From positions 1,816,501-1,880,500 of the forward strand of contig BRXU01000016.1 of assembly GCA_030267565.1 (NCBI GenBank): DNA of 64,000 bases, written 5' to 3'. Both the position numbers and the translations under genes were made by a program. Below, piece by piece: positions 28,825 through 42,053 of this stretch (the first letter of the stretch is position 1; the number at the start of each line of letters is the position of its first letter). The stretch comes from Pleodorina starrii. Taxonomy: Eukaryota; Chlorophyta; Chlorophyceae; Chlamydomonadales; Volvocaceae. Under the pieces are notes generated by a model, which saw nothing but the letters and a program-made list of their open reading frames with translations, was not told the origin of the DNA and ran no database searches.

Positions 28825-31660
28825 ATGCGATACCACACTTGCTGCCTTCTAGGGGTGCTGCTGCTGCTGGCGGTGGCGGCGCTGCCCACCCAGGCCACCC
28901 CGGATAAGGACGTCCACACGCGGGACGACAAGCGGGATCACGGGGGTGTTGTTGACAAATGGGACGACAAGAAGGGCGCTGAGAAGTGGGACGGCAAGTG
29001 GGACGACAAGCGGGACGGCAAGTACGACGACAAGCGGGACGACAAGCGGGACGGCAAGTACGACGACAAGCGGGACGACAAGCGGGACGGCAAGTACGAC
29101 GACAAGCGGGACGGCAAGTACGACGACAAGCGGGACGGCAAGTACGACGACAAGCGGGACGGCAAGTACGACGACAAGCGGGACGGCAAGTACGACGACA
29201 AGCGGGACGGCAAGCGGGACGACAAGCCCGACAACAAGTGGGACGACAAGTGGGACGACAAGAAGCGGGACGACAAGAAGCGGGACGACAAGCGGGACGG
29301 CAAGTACGACGACAAGCGGGACGGCAAGCGGGACGACAAGCGGGACGGCATGTACGACGACAAGCGGGACGACAAGCGGGACGACAAGCGGGACGACAAG
29401 CGGGACGACAAGCGGGACGACAAGCGGGACGACAAGCGGGACGACAAGCGGGACGACAAGCGGGACGACAAGCCCGACAACAAGTGGGACGACAAGTGGG
29501 ACGACAAGAAGCGGGACGACAAGAAGCGGGACGACAAGCGGGACGGCAAGTACGACGACAAGCGGGACGGCAAGCGGGACGACAAGCGGGACGGCAAGTA
29601 CGACGACAAGCGGGACGACAAGCGGGACGGCAAGCGGGACGACAAGCGGGACGGCAAGTACGACGACAAGCGGGACGGCAAGTACGACGACAAGCGGGAC
29701 GGCAAGTACGACGACAAGCGGGACGGCAAGTACGACGACAAGCGGGACGGCAAGCGGGACGACAAGCCCGACAACAAGTGGGACGACAAGTGGGACGACA
29801 AGAAGCGGGACGACAAGAAGCGGGACGACAAGCGGGACGGCAAGTACGACGACAAGCGGGACGGCAAGCGGGACGACAAGCGGGACGGCAAGTACGACGA
29901 CAAGCGGGACGACAAGCGGGACGACAAGCGGGACGACAAGCGGGACGACAAGCGGGACGACAAGCAGGACGACAAGCGGGACGACAAGCGGGACGACAAC
30001 CGGGACGACAACCGGGACGACAAGCGGGACAACAAGCACGACGGCAAGCGGGGCGACAAGTACGACGACAAGCGGGACGACAAGCGGGACGACAAGCGGG
30101 ACGACAAGCGGGACGACAAGCACGACGACAAGCGGGACGACAAGTGGGACGACAACAAGCGGGACGACAAGCGGGACGACAAGCGGGACGGCAAGTACGA
30201 CAACAAGCGGGACGACAAGTGGGACGACAACAAGCGGGACGACAAGCGGGACGACAAGCGGGACGACAAGCGGGACGAGAAGCGGGACGGCAAGTACGAC
30301 GACAAGCGGGACGACAAGCGGGACGGCAAGCGGGACGACAAGCGGGACGGCAAGTACGACGACAAGCGGGACGGCAAGTACGACGACAAGCGGGACGGCA
30401 AGCGGGACGACAAGCCCGACAACAAGTGGGACGACAAGTGGGACGACAAGAAGCGGGACGACAAGAAGCGGGACGACAAGCGGGACGGCAAGTACGACGA
30501 CAAGCGGGACGGCAAGCGGGACGACAAGCGGGACGACAAGCGGGACGGCAAGTACGACGACAAGCGGGACGACAAGCGGGACGACAAGCGGGACAACAAG
30601 CGGGACGACAAGCGGGACGACAAGCGGGACGACAACCGGGACGACAAGCGGGACGACAACCGGGACAACAAGCACGACGGCAAGCGGGGCGACAAGTACG
30701 ACGACAAGCGGGACGACAAGCGGGACGACAAGCGGGACGACAAGCGGGACGACAAGCGGGACGACAAGCACGACGACAAGCGGGACGACAAGTGGGACGA
30801 CAACAAGCGGGACGACAAGCGGGACGACAAGCGGGACGGCAAGTACGACAACAAGCGGGACGACAAGTGGGACGACAACAAGCGGGACGACAAGTACGAC
30901 GACAAGCGGGACGACAAGCGGGACGACAAGCACGACAAGAAGCGAGACGACAAGCACGACAAGAAGCGGGACGACAAGCGGGACGACAAGCGGGACGACA
31001 ACTACGACGACAAGCATGACGACAAGCACGACAACAAGCGGGACGACAAGTGGGACGACAAGAAGCGGGACGACAAGTGGGATGACAAGCGGGACGACAA
31101 GCATGACGGCAAGCGGGATGACAAGTACGATGGCAAGCGGGACGACAAGCGGGACGATAAGCACAAGCGGCCGCTTCCCAAAGATGTCAAGGTGGACTCC
31201 CAGGTAAAGGTTGCCGTACGGCTAGCCAGCACCGGCACCCGGTGAGCTCCAGTACCGGGTCCTGCGGCGCCCAGGTTGTGTCCTCTCGTAGGGACCCGAA
31301 CTGTCATGTGCTCATGTCGTCGCGGTTGCAGTATCGGTAACTAACCAACTTACTGGAAATGGCAACATGTAACCACATCTGCCCGCCTGCTGTACTCCTC
31401 GCACTCACAGTTCGAGCTCCGGAACCTGTACCCGAACCGCAAGGACGGGTCTCGCATCCACGTCTTCGTCAAGTACCGCCACAACAAGTCGGGTGAGTGA
31501 GAACACAGCGCGGGCGTCCTTCGTTGCTTGGGTCGGGCACTGGGCTTGCAAGCGTTAGGAGGGCCTCTCTGATCTGTGCCTCGGCCAGGCACTGGGGTCC
31601 TGCTCGCCCCCTGTGACGTCCGCCTACTGCCAACCTGCTGCCTGTCCGGCCCGACGTGCG

Positions 31661-31693
<33 letters not shown>

Positions 31694-32181
31694 CCACGCA
31701 CGCAGATTACGTTGAGTACCGGGATGTGGAGAGGGTCATTCGGCCGCTCGTGTACGCCCCCGGCGGCAAGGGCGGCTGGGGTGAGGTCCTTCGCGGCATT
31801 GCTGAGGCCGTGTGGGGCAAGTACCCCATCCGGGGCCTGCACCTCCGCATCGAGTACCAGGTGCGTGAGTCAATCAGAGCGATAGATTTGACTGGACATA
31901 CATCGATGTATCCGCGTCGTACCGTTTGTACGACAGCGGGCCAGATGGCGGGGTTCACTCTTCACTGCGGTCCGGTTGTAGAATGCGTCTGACGTATTCT
32001 AGGACTAGTCTCTTTCCTTGGGTTTCGAGTACGGCATTGAAATACGGTACACAGCCAGGTGGTTAAACTCATCACGTCGTGCCCTGACACGCCGCCTGGT
32101 CCCCGGCCCCCCTCCCTTGGCCCCAACTAACAGGGCACGGCCTACACCTCCAGCCTGACCGTGGGCGATATGGAGCCGTGA
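28825..32181 (+). CDS. array gene B: K-x-D-[DGN] repeat polyampholyte (hybrid of C and A)
   Basis: Four exons: 28825-31203, 31411-31492, 31706-31860 and 32134-32181 (887 residues). The architecture is as in gene A: signal peptide, array of ~750 residues, then the same C-terminal domain. The 5' half agrees with gene C (MRYHTCC start, same order of variant repeat units). The 3' end agrees with gene A (KVDSQ before the first intron, and all later exons and introns). The switch lies near 30830-30960 inside the array. The array holds higher-order blocks ([22 protein letters not shown] recurs four times), showing internal amplification. A TGTAA signal lies at 32506-32510. Confidence 0.75.
28921..31170 (+). 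repeat. 12-bp coding minisatellite of gene B
   Basis: It has the same unit as in gene A but is ~2.25 kb long, with a higher-order block of about 400-500 bp repeated several times. Confidence 0.95.
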
Positions 32182-32998
32182 GCCTCCCCCACCAGCAAAG
32201 GAGTTCTATGCTGCGGTGGAGCAGTGGGCAGGGGGGGCGGTCAAGTGGAGACGGGAAACGCTGTCATGGGCCCGAACTAAAGGCCGGGCAAAGGGAACTC
32301 TGAGAAAGGTTGCTGGACATGTGGCTTGGGCTGGTGATTGCGCCACCATATTTTATGCATGCCCTGTCATCGGCACCGTCGGCGTCGGGGCCGGTGCCCC
32401 TCTCGGGATCCGTTCTGGACACATGGACTAGGCAGGGAGGATACGAAGTTGTGAGTCATCTGGCATTGCATTGCACACATTCATTTATTTTGATCAGTGA
32501 TTGTTTGTAAGTTAGTTTTTGGAGGTCAACAGCTGCTTGGTCACTGCTGCGTTGTTGCAGTTTCGGGAAGAAGGTAGCCCAAGCCTAAATGTTGTACACT
32601 CGTGATCAACAATCTAGATCTTTATAACCATTGTTTCTGATATTGATGCCGTTTCGCATGAATTCGCGGCGTTCTTGTGAACTGTGACTCTGCACGGCTG
32701 CTGGCAAGAGGAAGGGAGGGCGAGGGCGGGCGCCAGTTTAGCTCATTGATTAGACCGTTGACTGTATCCGAAGGAGTAATAAATATTATTACATGTTGGT
32801 TGAATTATAATTTGTTTCTTGAATCGAGACGTCGCCGGAAAACAGACCCATGGGTCATAAACTCTTCGCAGTGTAACGTTGAGAGCAAGGGAAGTTCGAC
32901 TCTTAGCCCTGCAATAAACTTCTGTCATTAAAAGGAAGGATCACTTGAAATGATTCTTTTTGAGCAATCAAGTAAAACGTTACCACGTGCGAAGTTAA
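32182..32998 (+). other. 3' UTR and flank of gene B
   Basis: It is the same as the flank of gene A over this stretch, including the TGTAA signal at 32506-32510. No additional gene is seen. Confidence 0.6.
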
Positions 32999-33337
32999 TC
33001 ACCGCCCGTCATCGCTGCTTACACACCCACTGCTTACACACCCCTTCCTCCGCCGAGTGGAAGGGGCACCACACCGTACTCCCGCCTTGGACCAACAGAA
33101 CAGAACAGAACGAAGCGTGACACGGTGCCCGCCAACCCCCAACCCCCAACGGAGCACATCACTCCCTGAACCCCTGACCCCTCTCTCCGCACTCCGGGCA
33201 CCCGCAGGCGAGTGAGGACGCGTCCATGCGGCAGCTGCACCACCGACAGATGCAGAGGATGCAGCGGAAAGAACGATGAATGGAAGTTGTGTGTATGTGT
33301 GCATGTGCTTGTATGCGTATGTGTATGTATGTGTGTG

Positions 33338-35987
33338 TGTTTGTGTGTGTGTTTGTTACATGGTTGGGGGTGCGTGCCCCTCTCATGAACAAAAGCCCAT
33401 ACGAGCCGAGGGCCCAAGGGAACTAAAACGCCTAAAAGCACGAAAGTAGAAACACCGCCCATGCAGGAGAGGGGGATACTAGCGGCCAAAGGGGACAATT
33501 GAGTTGCGGTGGGCCCAAATGCGCTCAAGCATCTTCGCCAAACGGGGAGGATCCCATCTCATCTCTTCCTCCATACCCTCGAATTGAGGAAACCCTTCAT
33601 CCGCGCGGATGCTACTATAAGCAGGGCACTCCATTAGGACATGCTTCTCGTCCTCTATTTGACCATCCGCAACGCAGCAGGGACATTTTCGCTCAGTCCT
33701 AGGGACATGAACTCTGCCCACTCGCGATCTGTTGGCCGCAACCGCCCAACAGCACAAACGAAACTGCAAAAGTTTGCGGTGGGCCGCACGCGGAATGAAA
33801 ACGCTAGCATGCTGTGGCCACATAATTGCCGCTGCCCGCGCAAAGGGCATACCCATCCAGTGCTTATACTTCGCCATCTGAACTCCCGGCTGTTTCCCGT
33901 CCGAAGGGTAAGCCTCTGGCGGTACACTTAAACGCTCGTGCTCCCACCCACTCATCAACCGCTCCCTCAGCGCTGTCACAATCGTTCCTTCGGGGAGTGG
34001 TTTACTTAACAACCAATCGATGCGGTTATCGAAACCACTGACGTCCTGCGGCATCCCACTCCAGATGTCGATTTCGAGATACGTTAACAACCGCAACACT
34101 GCAGCACCCCATCCAGACCCAGCTGGGTCATTAAGTGCGTCGTGTATTTCCTGCCGCAGTACCGCCAACGCGAGAGAACCAGCCTGCTTTCGGACGCGAT
34201 TCCAGAAACCAACAACCTGTTTGGCCATGTAGTACTGCACACTCTGGGAACGGCCGTGCTTCAGTTTGCGCTCATTTTTCGCTCATTTTGGCCCTTCAGT
34301 TCGGGTCTTCATACCGGGGCCTTCATTTAATGCGACAATATCATTTTGGAATGAAGCCTTGTCATTACAAAATGAACGCGAAAAGGAAGCGGCCTCACTG
34401 AGGGCATCCAGAGGCCCGTTCGTTCCAAACTGAAGAGCTCAGAAAAAATGAAGACCACAAATATCACGTGATATGAAGGCGGTTTGTTCGTAACTGAAGC
34501 AATACATAACCGCCCAGATCACGTGATAATGAAGCCTCTAAAATCCAAGATGAAGGGCTCAGAAAGAATAAAGCCCACGAATATCACGTGATACGAAGGC
34601 GGTTTTTTCGTTTCTGAAGCAATATAAAGCAGTTTTTACCGCCTACCCGTGGCCCGCCCGCCGCTGCCCGCCCGGCCGCTGCCCGCCCGCCCACCCGCGG
34701 CCCGCCCGCCCGCGGCCCGACCGCCCGCCCGCCCACCCGCGGCCCGCCCGCCCGCCCGCGGCCCGCCCACCCGCGGCCCGCCCGCCCGCCCGCGGCCCGC
34801 CCGCCCGCGGCTTGCCCGCCCGCCCGCCCGCGGCCCGCCCGCCCGCCCGCCCACCCGCGGCCCGCCCGCCCGCCTGCGGCCCGCCCGCCTGCGGCCCGCC
34901 CGCCTGCGGCCCGCCCGCCCGCGGCCCGCCCGCCCGCCCGCCCGCGTCCCGCCCGCCCGCGGCCCGCCCGCCCGCCCGCCCGCCGGCGGCCCGCCTGCGG
35001 CCCGCCCGCCCGCGGCCCGCCCGCCCGCCCGCGCCCCGCCCCCCCGCCGCCCCCCCGCCCCCCCACCCGCGCCCCCCCCGCCAGGCCCGCGCCCGCCCGC
35101 CCGCCCGCCCCCCCGCGGCCCGCCCGCCCTTCCTAACACTAGGCGTGCCCGTTTCGTCGGCGCTTATTCTCCTTCTGCACGTTGACGAATGGAACATCGT
35201 CACCCGTCAGCATGACTACGGGCAGCTTCGGCCGCTTAGGCGCCGTCCTGCCGGCCGCTGCTGCACCGCCGGTGTTGTCCTGCTGCACCCCAGCCTTGGT
35301 CTGCGGCTGCGGCCTGGTATCCGCGCGTTTGGCAGCCCTGTTGGCAGCCGGCGGGGCGCCTCCATATGCACCGCTGCGCAGCGGGAGCTGTGCCATTTCG
35401 GCAAACAGCAGCCGTTGGGCAGGCCTCGCCGCCCCCACAATCTGCCGCATAAAAATGACTTGTAGTTGAACCGCATCATCCCGCAAACAAGCTTCGAAAA
35501 GGCCCTCCGCTAGGTTGTTGTTATCACGACGCCTCCCAGAAGAAGCCCTTTCGAGCGCTTCTGCTATCACAAACGGGCCCCACGCCTGACAGCCATACAA
35601 CAGAATGGCGCGCACCTGGGTAGTGAAACACCGCATCCGAACATCAGCTGAGAACAACTTTAACTTATCAAGCTTAGCACTTAGAGCAAACAAGGCAGAT
35701 CGCGCCGAATCACACAATTGTTGCCGGCAAGCGCAAAAAGATCGGTCGGGCCCGTACACCAACCCTAGGTAGCGCGCGCTGTCCTTGGCTGGTACGGCTT
35801 GCCCTGCAAGTCGAAGTTGCGCATCACACGCCGTGCTAATTTGAGACCGCAGGTCATCGTTGCACGCAAAGACTAACCTTTCACACTTGGAAACATTGGG
35901 TCGCATTCCAAAAGCCACACAGAACAGATCGACAAGATTAAGGAGCTCTACCATACGCTCCGGGGAGGTCGCAAGCAAACTAACGTC
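33338..35987 (-). mobile_element. 5'-truncated L1-like LINE, copy 2 (duplicate of copy 1)
   Basis: It has the same truncation point and the same 15-bp target repeats (33323-33337 and 35988-36002). The two coding blocks are 33479-34240 and 35139-35978, identical to copy 1 at protein level. Confidence 0.75.
34647..35130. repeat. GC-rich minisatellite, copy 2
   Basis: It is like 25898-26347 but 34 bases longer. In 35025-35110 many expected G residues are replaced by C runs, which may be sequencing error. Confidence 0.85.
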
Positions 35988-36645
35988 GTATGTATGTGTG
36001 TGGCGGCTGGCGGGGGCGGGGAAAGGAGGAAGGGGGTTATGGCAGGCAGCGGCCTGGCGCCTTCGGCCGTCGGCGGAAGTGGAAGCGGTCTCTGCGCCCT
36101 CTGCGCGGGAGGGGAAGGGAAGGACCGGCTAAGGGAGGGAGGAGGAGGAGGAGGGCGGGAGGGCTGAGGGGTGGCTTGTCTGGAGCCTGCAGTACCGGTA
36201 GCCCAGGTGCGCGAGAGGCTGATGTTGCTGCCGTGTCCCGCCCGAGGCGGCCGAAGGGGTCCGTCCGCTCCCATCCGATCCAGAATCCACTTATCCCGCA
36301 CCAAAGCGTTGCGCGGGCGGCGGACCGAGTCGAGGCGGCGCGTGAGCGGTGCGGTGGTGGGAAGTGCGCTGCGGAGCGGAACGGAGTGAGCCGCGCAGCG
36401 TTGGTATCTCACTCGCTTGTTTGGGGCGACGAAGAGGGAGGGTGAGGGTGTCTGTGTGTGCATGTGTTTTTGGAGGGAGAGGGGGCGGGCCGGTGTGGGG
36501 GGGCCTTCTCTGCGGCCGGACCGGCGCCCTGCGACTCAGGTCAATCGATTGGCGCCTTTGCCCTGTTCCTGACCAACGCGCTGCATGACGCGCTTCTGCC
36601 TGTTGGGCCTTGCGTGGGTGGGCTTGGATGTGTAAGCAGCGATGA

Positions 36646-37607
36646 GGGTATGTACGCAACCCCAATTCTTCCTTCCAAGTGTCCGCCCCAAGGGTCACGC
36701 AGGGCAGTGGCGGGCTTCAATCTGAAGGCTTCATCCACTGCCAGTCAGCCGAGACCGCCAAAGCTGTGCACGAGGCCAGCCCATACACCTCACGCGCGAA
36801 TCTGCTAGCATCTAGCAGCGCTTCCTGTTTCCCAACCCTCATTACGCATTGTGGCGTGTCGCGTATGGGATGGAGGCAGGCAGGCCAGTCAGGATTGGTT
36901 TGGTCACGTGGTTAGGGGCGTTGAGGGACGGCGTGAGTGCGCCAGACCGGACAGACACAGCCAGTGGGTGCAACGGACTGCGTGAAGGTCCTGAGGACGG
37001 AACACCGAGCTGACCAGTGGGCAAAGGAACGGGCAGCGAGCACGGAGGGCGGGCGAGACTGCGCAGACCCGCCCGCCTCATCATCTCGGGATGTCTACCT
37101 ATCTGGTGGGCCGCGTGGGACCCCAGACAGTTGCTTGTCGGTGAGCACACACGCCCCCGTACTGGTACAGTGCATTGCCAGACAAGCTCACCTCATCATA
37201 CCCTATCCACCAAACTCAATCTTCAATTACGGTACTCGCAGAAACTGGGCTTATTTATTGGTTCGCATCGTAACCTCTTGGTGGAGTTGTACGTCTCGGT
37301 GCGTACGTAATGCGTGCGCGGAATCTTCGTGGGTCAGTCAGCCACCGCCCCGTTTATCGGTCCGATACTAGCCAAGTCAGTCAGGGAGGCCGGAGCGGGG
37401 AGCGATCCGATACGCGGCGCACCTAGCGCACAGCTGCTGCAGTTGGTTGTACGGAAACCGCAGCGCGCTCGACCAGGATGATATAAATGGTCAACAAACA
37501 CACATTGAGCAGTCATCAACTGTAGCGTTGCGCACTTCCTCTTAATAATTACAAACGATTGCATCATAGTAATTAACATACATTAGAACAGAAATCGGGA
37601 CAGCAGG
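36646..37607 (+). promoter_or_regulatory. 5' flank of array gene C, TATA at 37482-37488
   Basis: It is nearly identical to the gene B flank. No separate gene is seen. Confidence 0.6.
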
Positions 37608-40600
37608 ATGCGATACCACACTTGCTGCCTTCTAGGGGTGCTGCTGCTGCTGGCGGTGGCGGCGCTGCCCACCCAGGCCACCCCGGATAAGGACGTCCAC
37701 ACGCGGGACGACAAGCGGGATCACGGGGGTGTTGTTGACAAATGGGACGACAAGAAGGGCGCTGAGAAGTGGGACGGCAAGTGGGACGACAAGCGGGACG
37801 GCAAGTACGACGACAAGCGGGACGACAAGCGGGACGGCAAGTACGACGACAAGCGGGACGACAAGCGGGACGGCAAGTACGACGACAAGCGGGACGGCAA
37901 GTACGACGACAAGCGGGACGGCAAGTACGACGACAAGCGGGACGGCAAGTACGACGACAAGCGGGACGGCAAGTACGACGACAAGCGGGACGGCAAGCGG
38001 GACGACAAGCCCGACAACAAGTGGGACGACAAGTGGGACGACAAGAAGCGGGACGACAAGAAGCGGGACGACAAGCGGGACGGCAAGTACGACGACAAGC
38101 GGGACGGCAAGCGGGACGACAAGCGGGACGGCATGTACGACGACAAGCGGGACGACAAGCGGGACGACAAGCGGGACGACAAGCGGGACGACAAGCGGGA
38201 CGACAAGCGGGACGACAAGCGGGACGACAAGCGGGACGACAAGCGGGACGACAAGCCCGACAACAAGTGGGACGACAAGTGGGACGACAAGAAGCGGGAC
38301 GACAAGAAGCGGGACGACAAGCGGGACGGCAAGTACGACGACAAGCGGGACGGCAAGCGGGACGACAAGCGGGACGGCAAGTACGACGACAAGCGGGACG
38401 ACAAGCGGGACGGCAAGCGGGACGACAAGCGGGACGGCAAGTACGACGACAAGCGGGACGGCAAGTACGACGACAAGCGGGACGGCAAGTACGACGACAA
38501 GCGGGACGGCAAGTACGACGACAAGCGGGACGGCAAGCGGGACGACAAGCCCGACAACAAGTGGGACGACAAGTGGGACGACAAGAAGCGGGACGACAAG
38601 AAGCGGGACGACAAGCGGGACGGCAAGTACGACGACAAGCGGGACGGCAAGCGGGACGACAAGCGGGACGGCAAGTACGACGACAAGCGGGACGACAAGC
38701 GGGACGACAAGCGGGACGACAAGCGGGACGACAAGCGGGACGACAAGCAGGACGACAAGCGGGACGACAAGCGGGACGACAACCGGGACGACAACCGGGA
38801 CGACAAGCGGGACAACAAGCACGACGGCAAGCGGGGCGACAAGTACGACGACAAGCGGGACGACAAGCGGGACGACAAGCGGGACGACAAGCGGGACGAC
38901 AAGCACGACGACAAGCGGGACGACAAGTGGGACGACAACAAGCGGGACGACAAGCGGGACGACAAGCGGGACGGCAAGTACGACAACAAGCGGGACGACA
39001 AGTGGGACGACAACAAGCGGGACGACAAGCGGGACGACAAGCGGGACGACAAGCGGGACGAGAAGCGGGACGGCAAGTACGACGACAAGCGGGACGACAA
39101 GCGGGACGGCAAGCGGGACGACAAGCGGGACGGCAAGTACGACGACAAGCGGGACGGCAAGTACGACGACAAGCGGGACGGCAAGCGGGACGACAAGCCC
39201 GACAACAAGTGGGACGACAAGTGGGACGACAAGAAGCGGGACGACAAGAAGCGGGACGACAAGCGGGACGGCAAGTACGACGACAAGCGGGACGGCAAGC
39301 GGGACGACAAGCGGGACGACAAGCGGGACGGCAAGTACGACGACAAGCGGGACGACAAGCGGGACGACAAGCGGGACAACAAGCGGGACGACAAGCGGGA
39401 CGACAAGCGGGACGACAACCGGGACGACAAGCGGGACGACAACCGGGACAACAAGCACGACGGCAAGCGGGGCGACAAGTACGACGACAAGCGGGACGAC
39501 AAGCGGGACGACAAGCGGGACGACAAGCGGGACGACAAGCGGGACGACAAGCACGACGACAAGCGGGACGACAAGTGGGACGACAACAAGCGGGACGACA
39601 AGCGGGACGACAAGCGGGACGGCAAGTACGACAACAAGCGGGACGACAAGTGGGACGACAAGCGGGACAACAAGCGGGACGACAAGCGGGACGACAAGCG
39701 GGACGACAACCGGGACGACAAGCGGGACGACAACCGGGACAACAAGCACGACGGCAAGCGGGGCGACAAGTACGACGACAAGCGGGACGACAAGCGGGAC
39801 GACAAGCGGGACGACAAGCGGGACGACAAGCGGGACGACAAGCGGGACGACAAGCACGACGACAAGCGGGACGACAAGTGGGACGACAACAAGCGGGACG
39901 ACAAGCGGGACGGCAAGTACGACAACAAGCGGGACGACAAGTGGGACGACAACAAGCGGGACGACAAGTACGACGACAAGCGGGACGACAAGCGGGACGA
40001 CAAGCACGACAAGAAGCGAGACGACAAGCACGACAAGAAGCGGGACGACAAGCGGGACGACAACTACGACGACAAGCATGACGACAAGCACGACAACAAG
40101 CGGGACGACAAGTGGGACGACAAGAAGCGGGACGACAAGTGGGATGACAAGCGGGACGACAAGCATGACGGCAAGCGGGATGACAAGTACGATGGCAAGC
40201 GGGACGACAAGCGGGACGATAAGCACAAGCGGCCGCTTCCCAAAGATGTCAAGGAGGACTCCCAGGTAAAGGTTGCCGTACGGCTAGCCAGCACCGGCAC
40301 CCGGTGAGCTCCAGTACCGGGTCCTGCGGCGCCCAGGATGTGTCCACTCGTAGGGACCCGAACTGTCATGTGCTCATGTCGTCGCGGTTGCAGTATCGGT
40401 AACTAACCAACTTACTGGAAATGGCAACATGTAACCACATCTGCCCGCCTGCTGTACTCCTCGCACTCACAGTTCGAGCTCCGGAACCTGTACCCGAACC
40501 GCAAGGACGGGTCTCGCATCCACGTCTTCGTCAAGTACCGCCACAACAAGTCGGGTGAGTGAGAACACAGCGCGGGCGTCCTTCGTTGCTTGGGTCGGGC

Positions 40601-41237
40601 ACTGGGCTTGCAAGCGTTAGGAGGGCCTCTCTGATCTGTGCCTCGGCCAGGCACTGGGGTCCTGCTCGCCCCCTGTGACGTCCGCCTACTGCCAACCTGC
40701 TGCCTGTCCGGCCCGACGTGCGCCTGCTGCTGCTGCTGCTGCTGCTGCTGCCCCACGCACGCAGATTACGTTGAGTACCGGGATGTGGAGAGGGTCATCC
40801 GGCCGCTCGTGTACGCCCCCGGCGGCAAGGGCGGCTGGGGTGAGGTCCTTCGCGGCATTGCTGAGGCCGTGTGGGGCAAGTACCCCATCCGGGGCCTGCA
40901 CCTCCGCATCGAGTATCAGGTGCGTGAGTCAATCAGAGCGATAGATTTGACTGGACATACATGTATCCTCGTCGTACCGTTTGTACGACAGCGGGCCAGA
41001 TGGCGGGTTTCACTCTTCACTGCGGTCCGGTTGTAGTTTGCGTCTGACGTAATCTAGGATCTAGTCTCTTTCCGTTGGTTTCGAGTACGGCATTGAAATA
41101 CGGTACACAGCCAGGTGGTTGAACTCATCACGTCGTGCCCTGTCACGCCGCCTGGTCCCCGGCCCCCCTCCCTTGGCCCCAACTAACAGGGCACGGCCTA
41201 CACCTCCAGCCTGACCGTGGGCGATATGGAGCCGTGA
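37608..41237 (+). CDS. array gene C: longest K-x-D-[DGN] repeat polyampholyte
   Basis: Four exons: 37608-40265, 40473-40554, 40765-40919 and 41190-41237 (980 residues). The signal peptide and array start as in gene B. The array carries one extra block of ~290 bases compared with B (a repeat of the [10 protein letters not shown]...[12 protein letters not shown] segment). The last codons before intron 1 read KEDSQ instead of KVDSQ, and the 3' region is diverged from A and B by many substitutions and small indels. The C-terminal domain is conserved in sequence despite the changing array, suggesting selection on the domain and a tolerated variable-length array. A TGTAA signal lies at 41544-41548. 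Confidence 0.75.
37704..40230 (+). repeat. 12-bp coding minisatellite of gene C
   Basis: It is about 2.5 kb of the same K-x-D-[DGN] coding unit and the longest of the three arrays. Confidence 0.95.
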
Positions 41238-42049
41238 GCCTCCCCCACCAGCAAAGGAGTTCTATGCTGCAGGGGGGGCGGTCAAGTGGAGACGGGAAAC
41301 GCTGTCATGGGCCCGAACTAAAGCAGTAAAGGGAACTCTGAGAAAGGCTGCTGGACATGTGGCTTGGGCTGGTGATTGCGCCACCATATTTTATGCATGC
41401 CCTGTCATCGGCACCGTCGGCGTCGGGGCCGGTGCCCCTCTCTGGATCCGTTCTGGACACATGGACTAGGCAGGGAGGATACGAAGTTGTGAGTCATCTG
41501 GCATTGCATTGCACACATTTATTTATTTTGATCAGTGATTGTTTGTAAGTTAGTTTTTGGAGGTCAACAGCTGCTTGGTCACTGCTGCGTTGTTGCAGTT
41601 TCGGGGAGAAGGTAGCCCAAGCCTAAATGTTGTACACTCGTGATCAACAATCTAGATCTTTATAACCATTGTTTCTGATATTGATGCCGTTTCGCATGAA
41701 TTCGCGGCGTTCTTGTGAACTGTGACTCTGCACGGCTGCTGGCAAGAGGAAGGGAGGGCGAGGGCGGGCGCCAGTTTAGCTCATTGATTAGACCGTTGAC
41801 TGTATCCGAAGGAGTAATAAATATTATTACATGTTGGTTGAATTATAGTTTGCTTCTTGAATCGAGACGTCGCCGGAAAACAGACCCATGGGTCATAAAC
41901 TCTTCGCAGTGTAACGTTGAGAGCAAGGGAAGTTCGACTCTTAGCCCTGCAATAAACTTCTGTCATTCAAAGGAAGGAGCACTTGAAATGATTCTATTTG
42001 AGTTGTCATGTATCGATCAAGTAGTAAGTAAACGTTACCACGTGCGAAG
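41238..42049 (+). other. 3' UTR and flank of gene C
   Basis: It is homologous to the A and B flanks but with more differences. No other gene is seen. Confidence 0.6.
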
Positions 42050-42053
42050 TTAA

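Larger units (their letters stand above)
32999..36645 (+). mobile_element. copy 3 of the TIR element, with the same L1-like LINE inside
   Basis: This is the duplicate of 24250-27862, including LINE, target repeats and minisatellite. Near identity shows that it arose by duplication of the whole block, not by independent insertion. Confidence 0.6.

Noticed and set aside
28921..31170. CRISPR-like regular repeats
   Set aside because: The repeats are contiguous 12-bp coding units with no unique spacers, in a eukaryotic genome.
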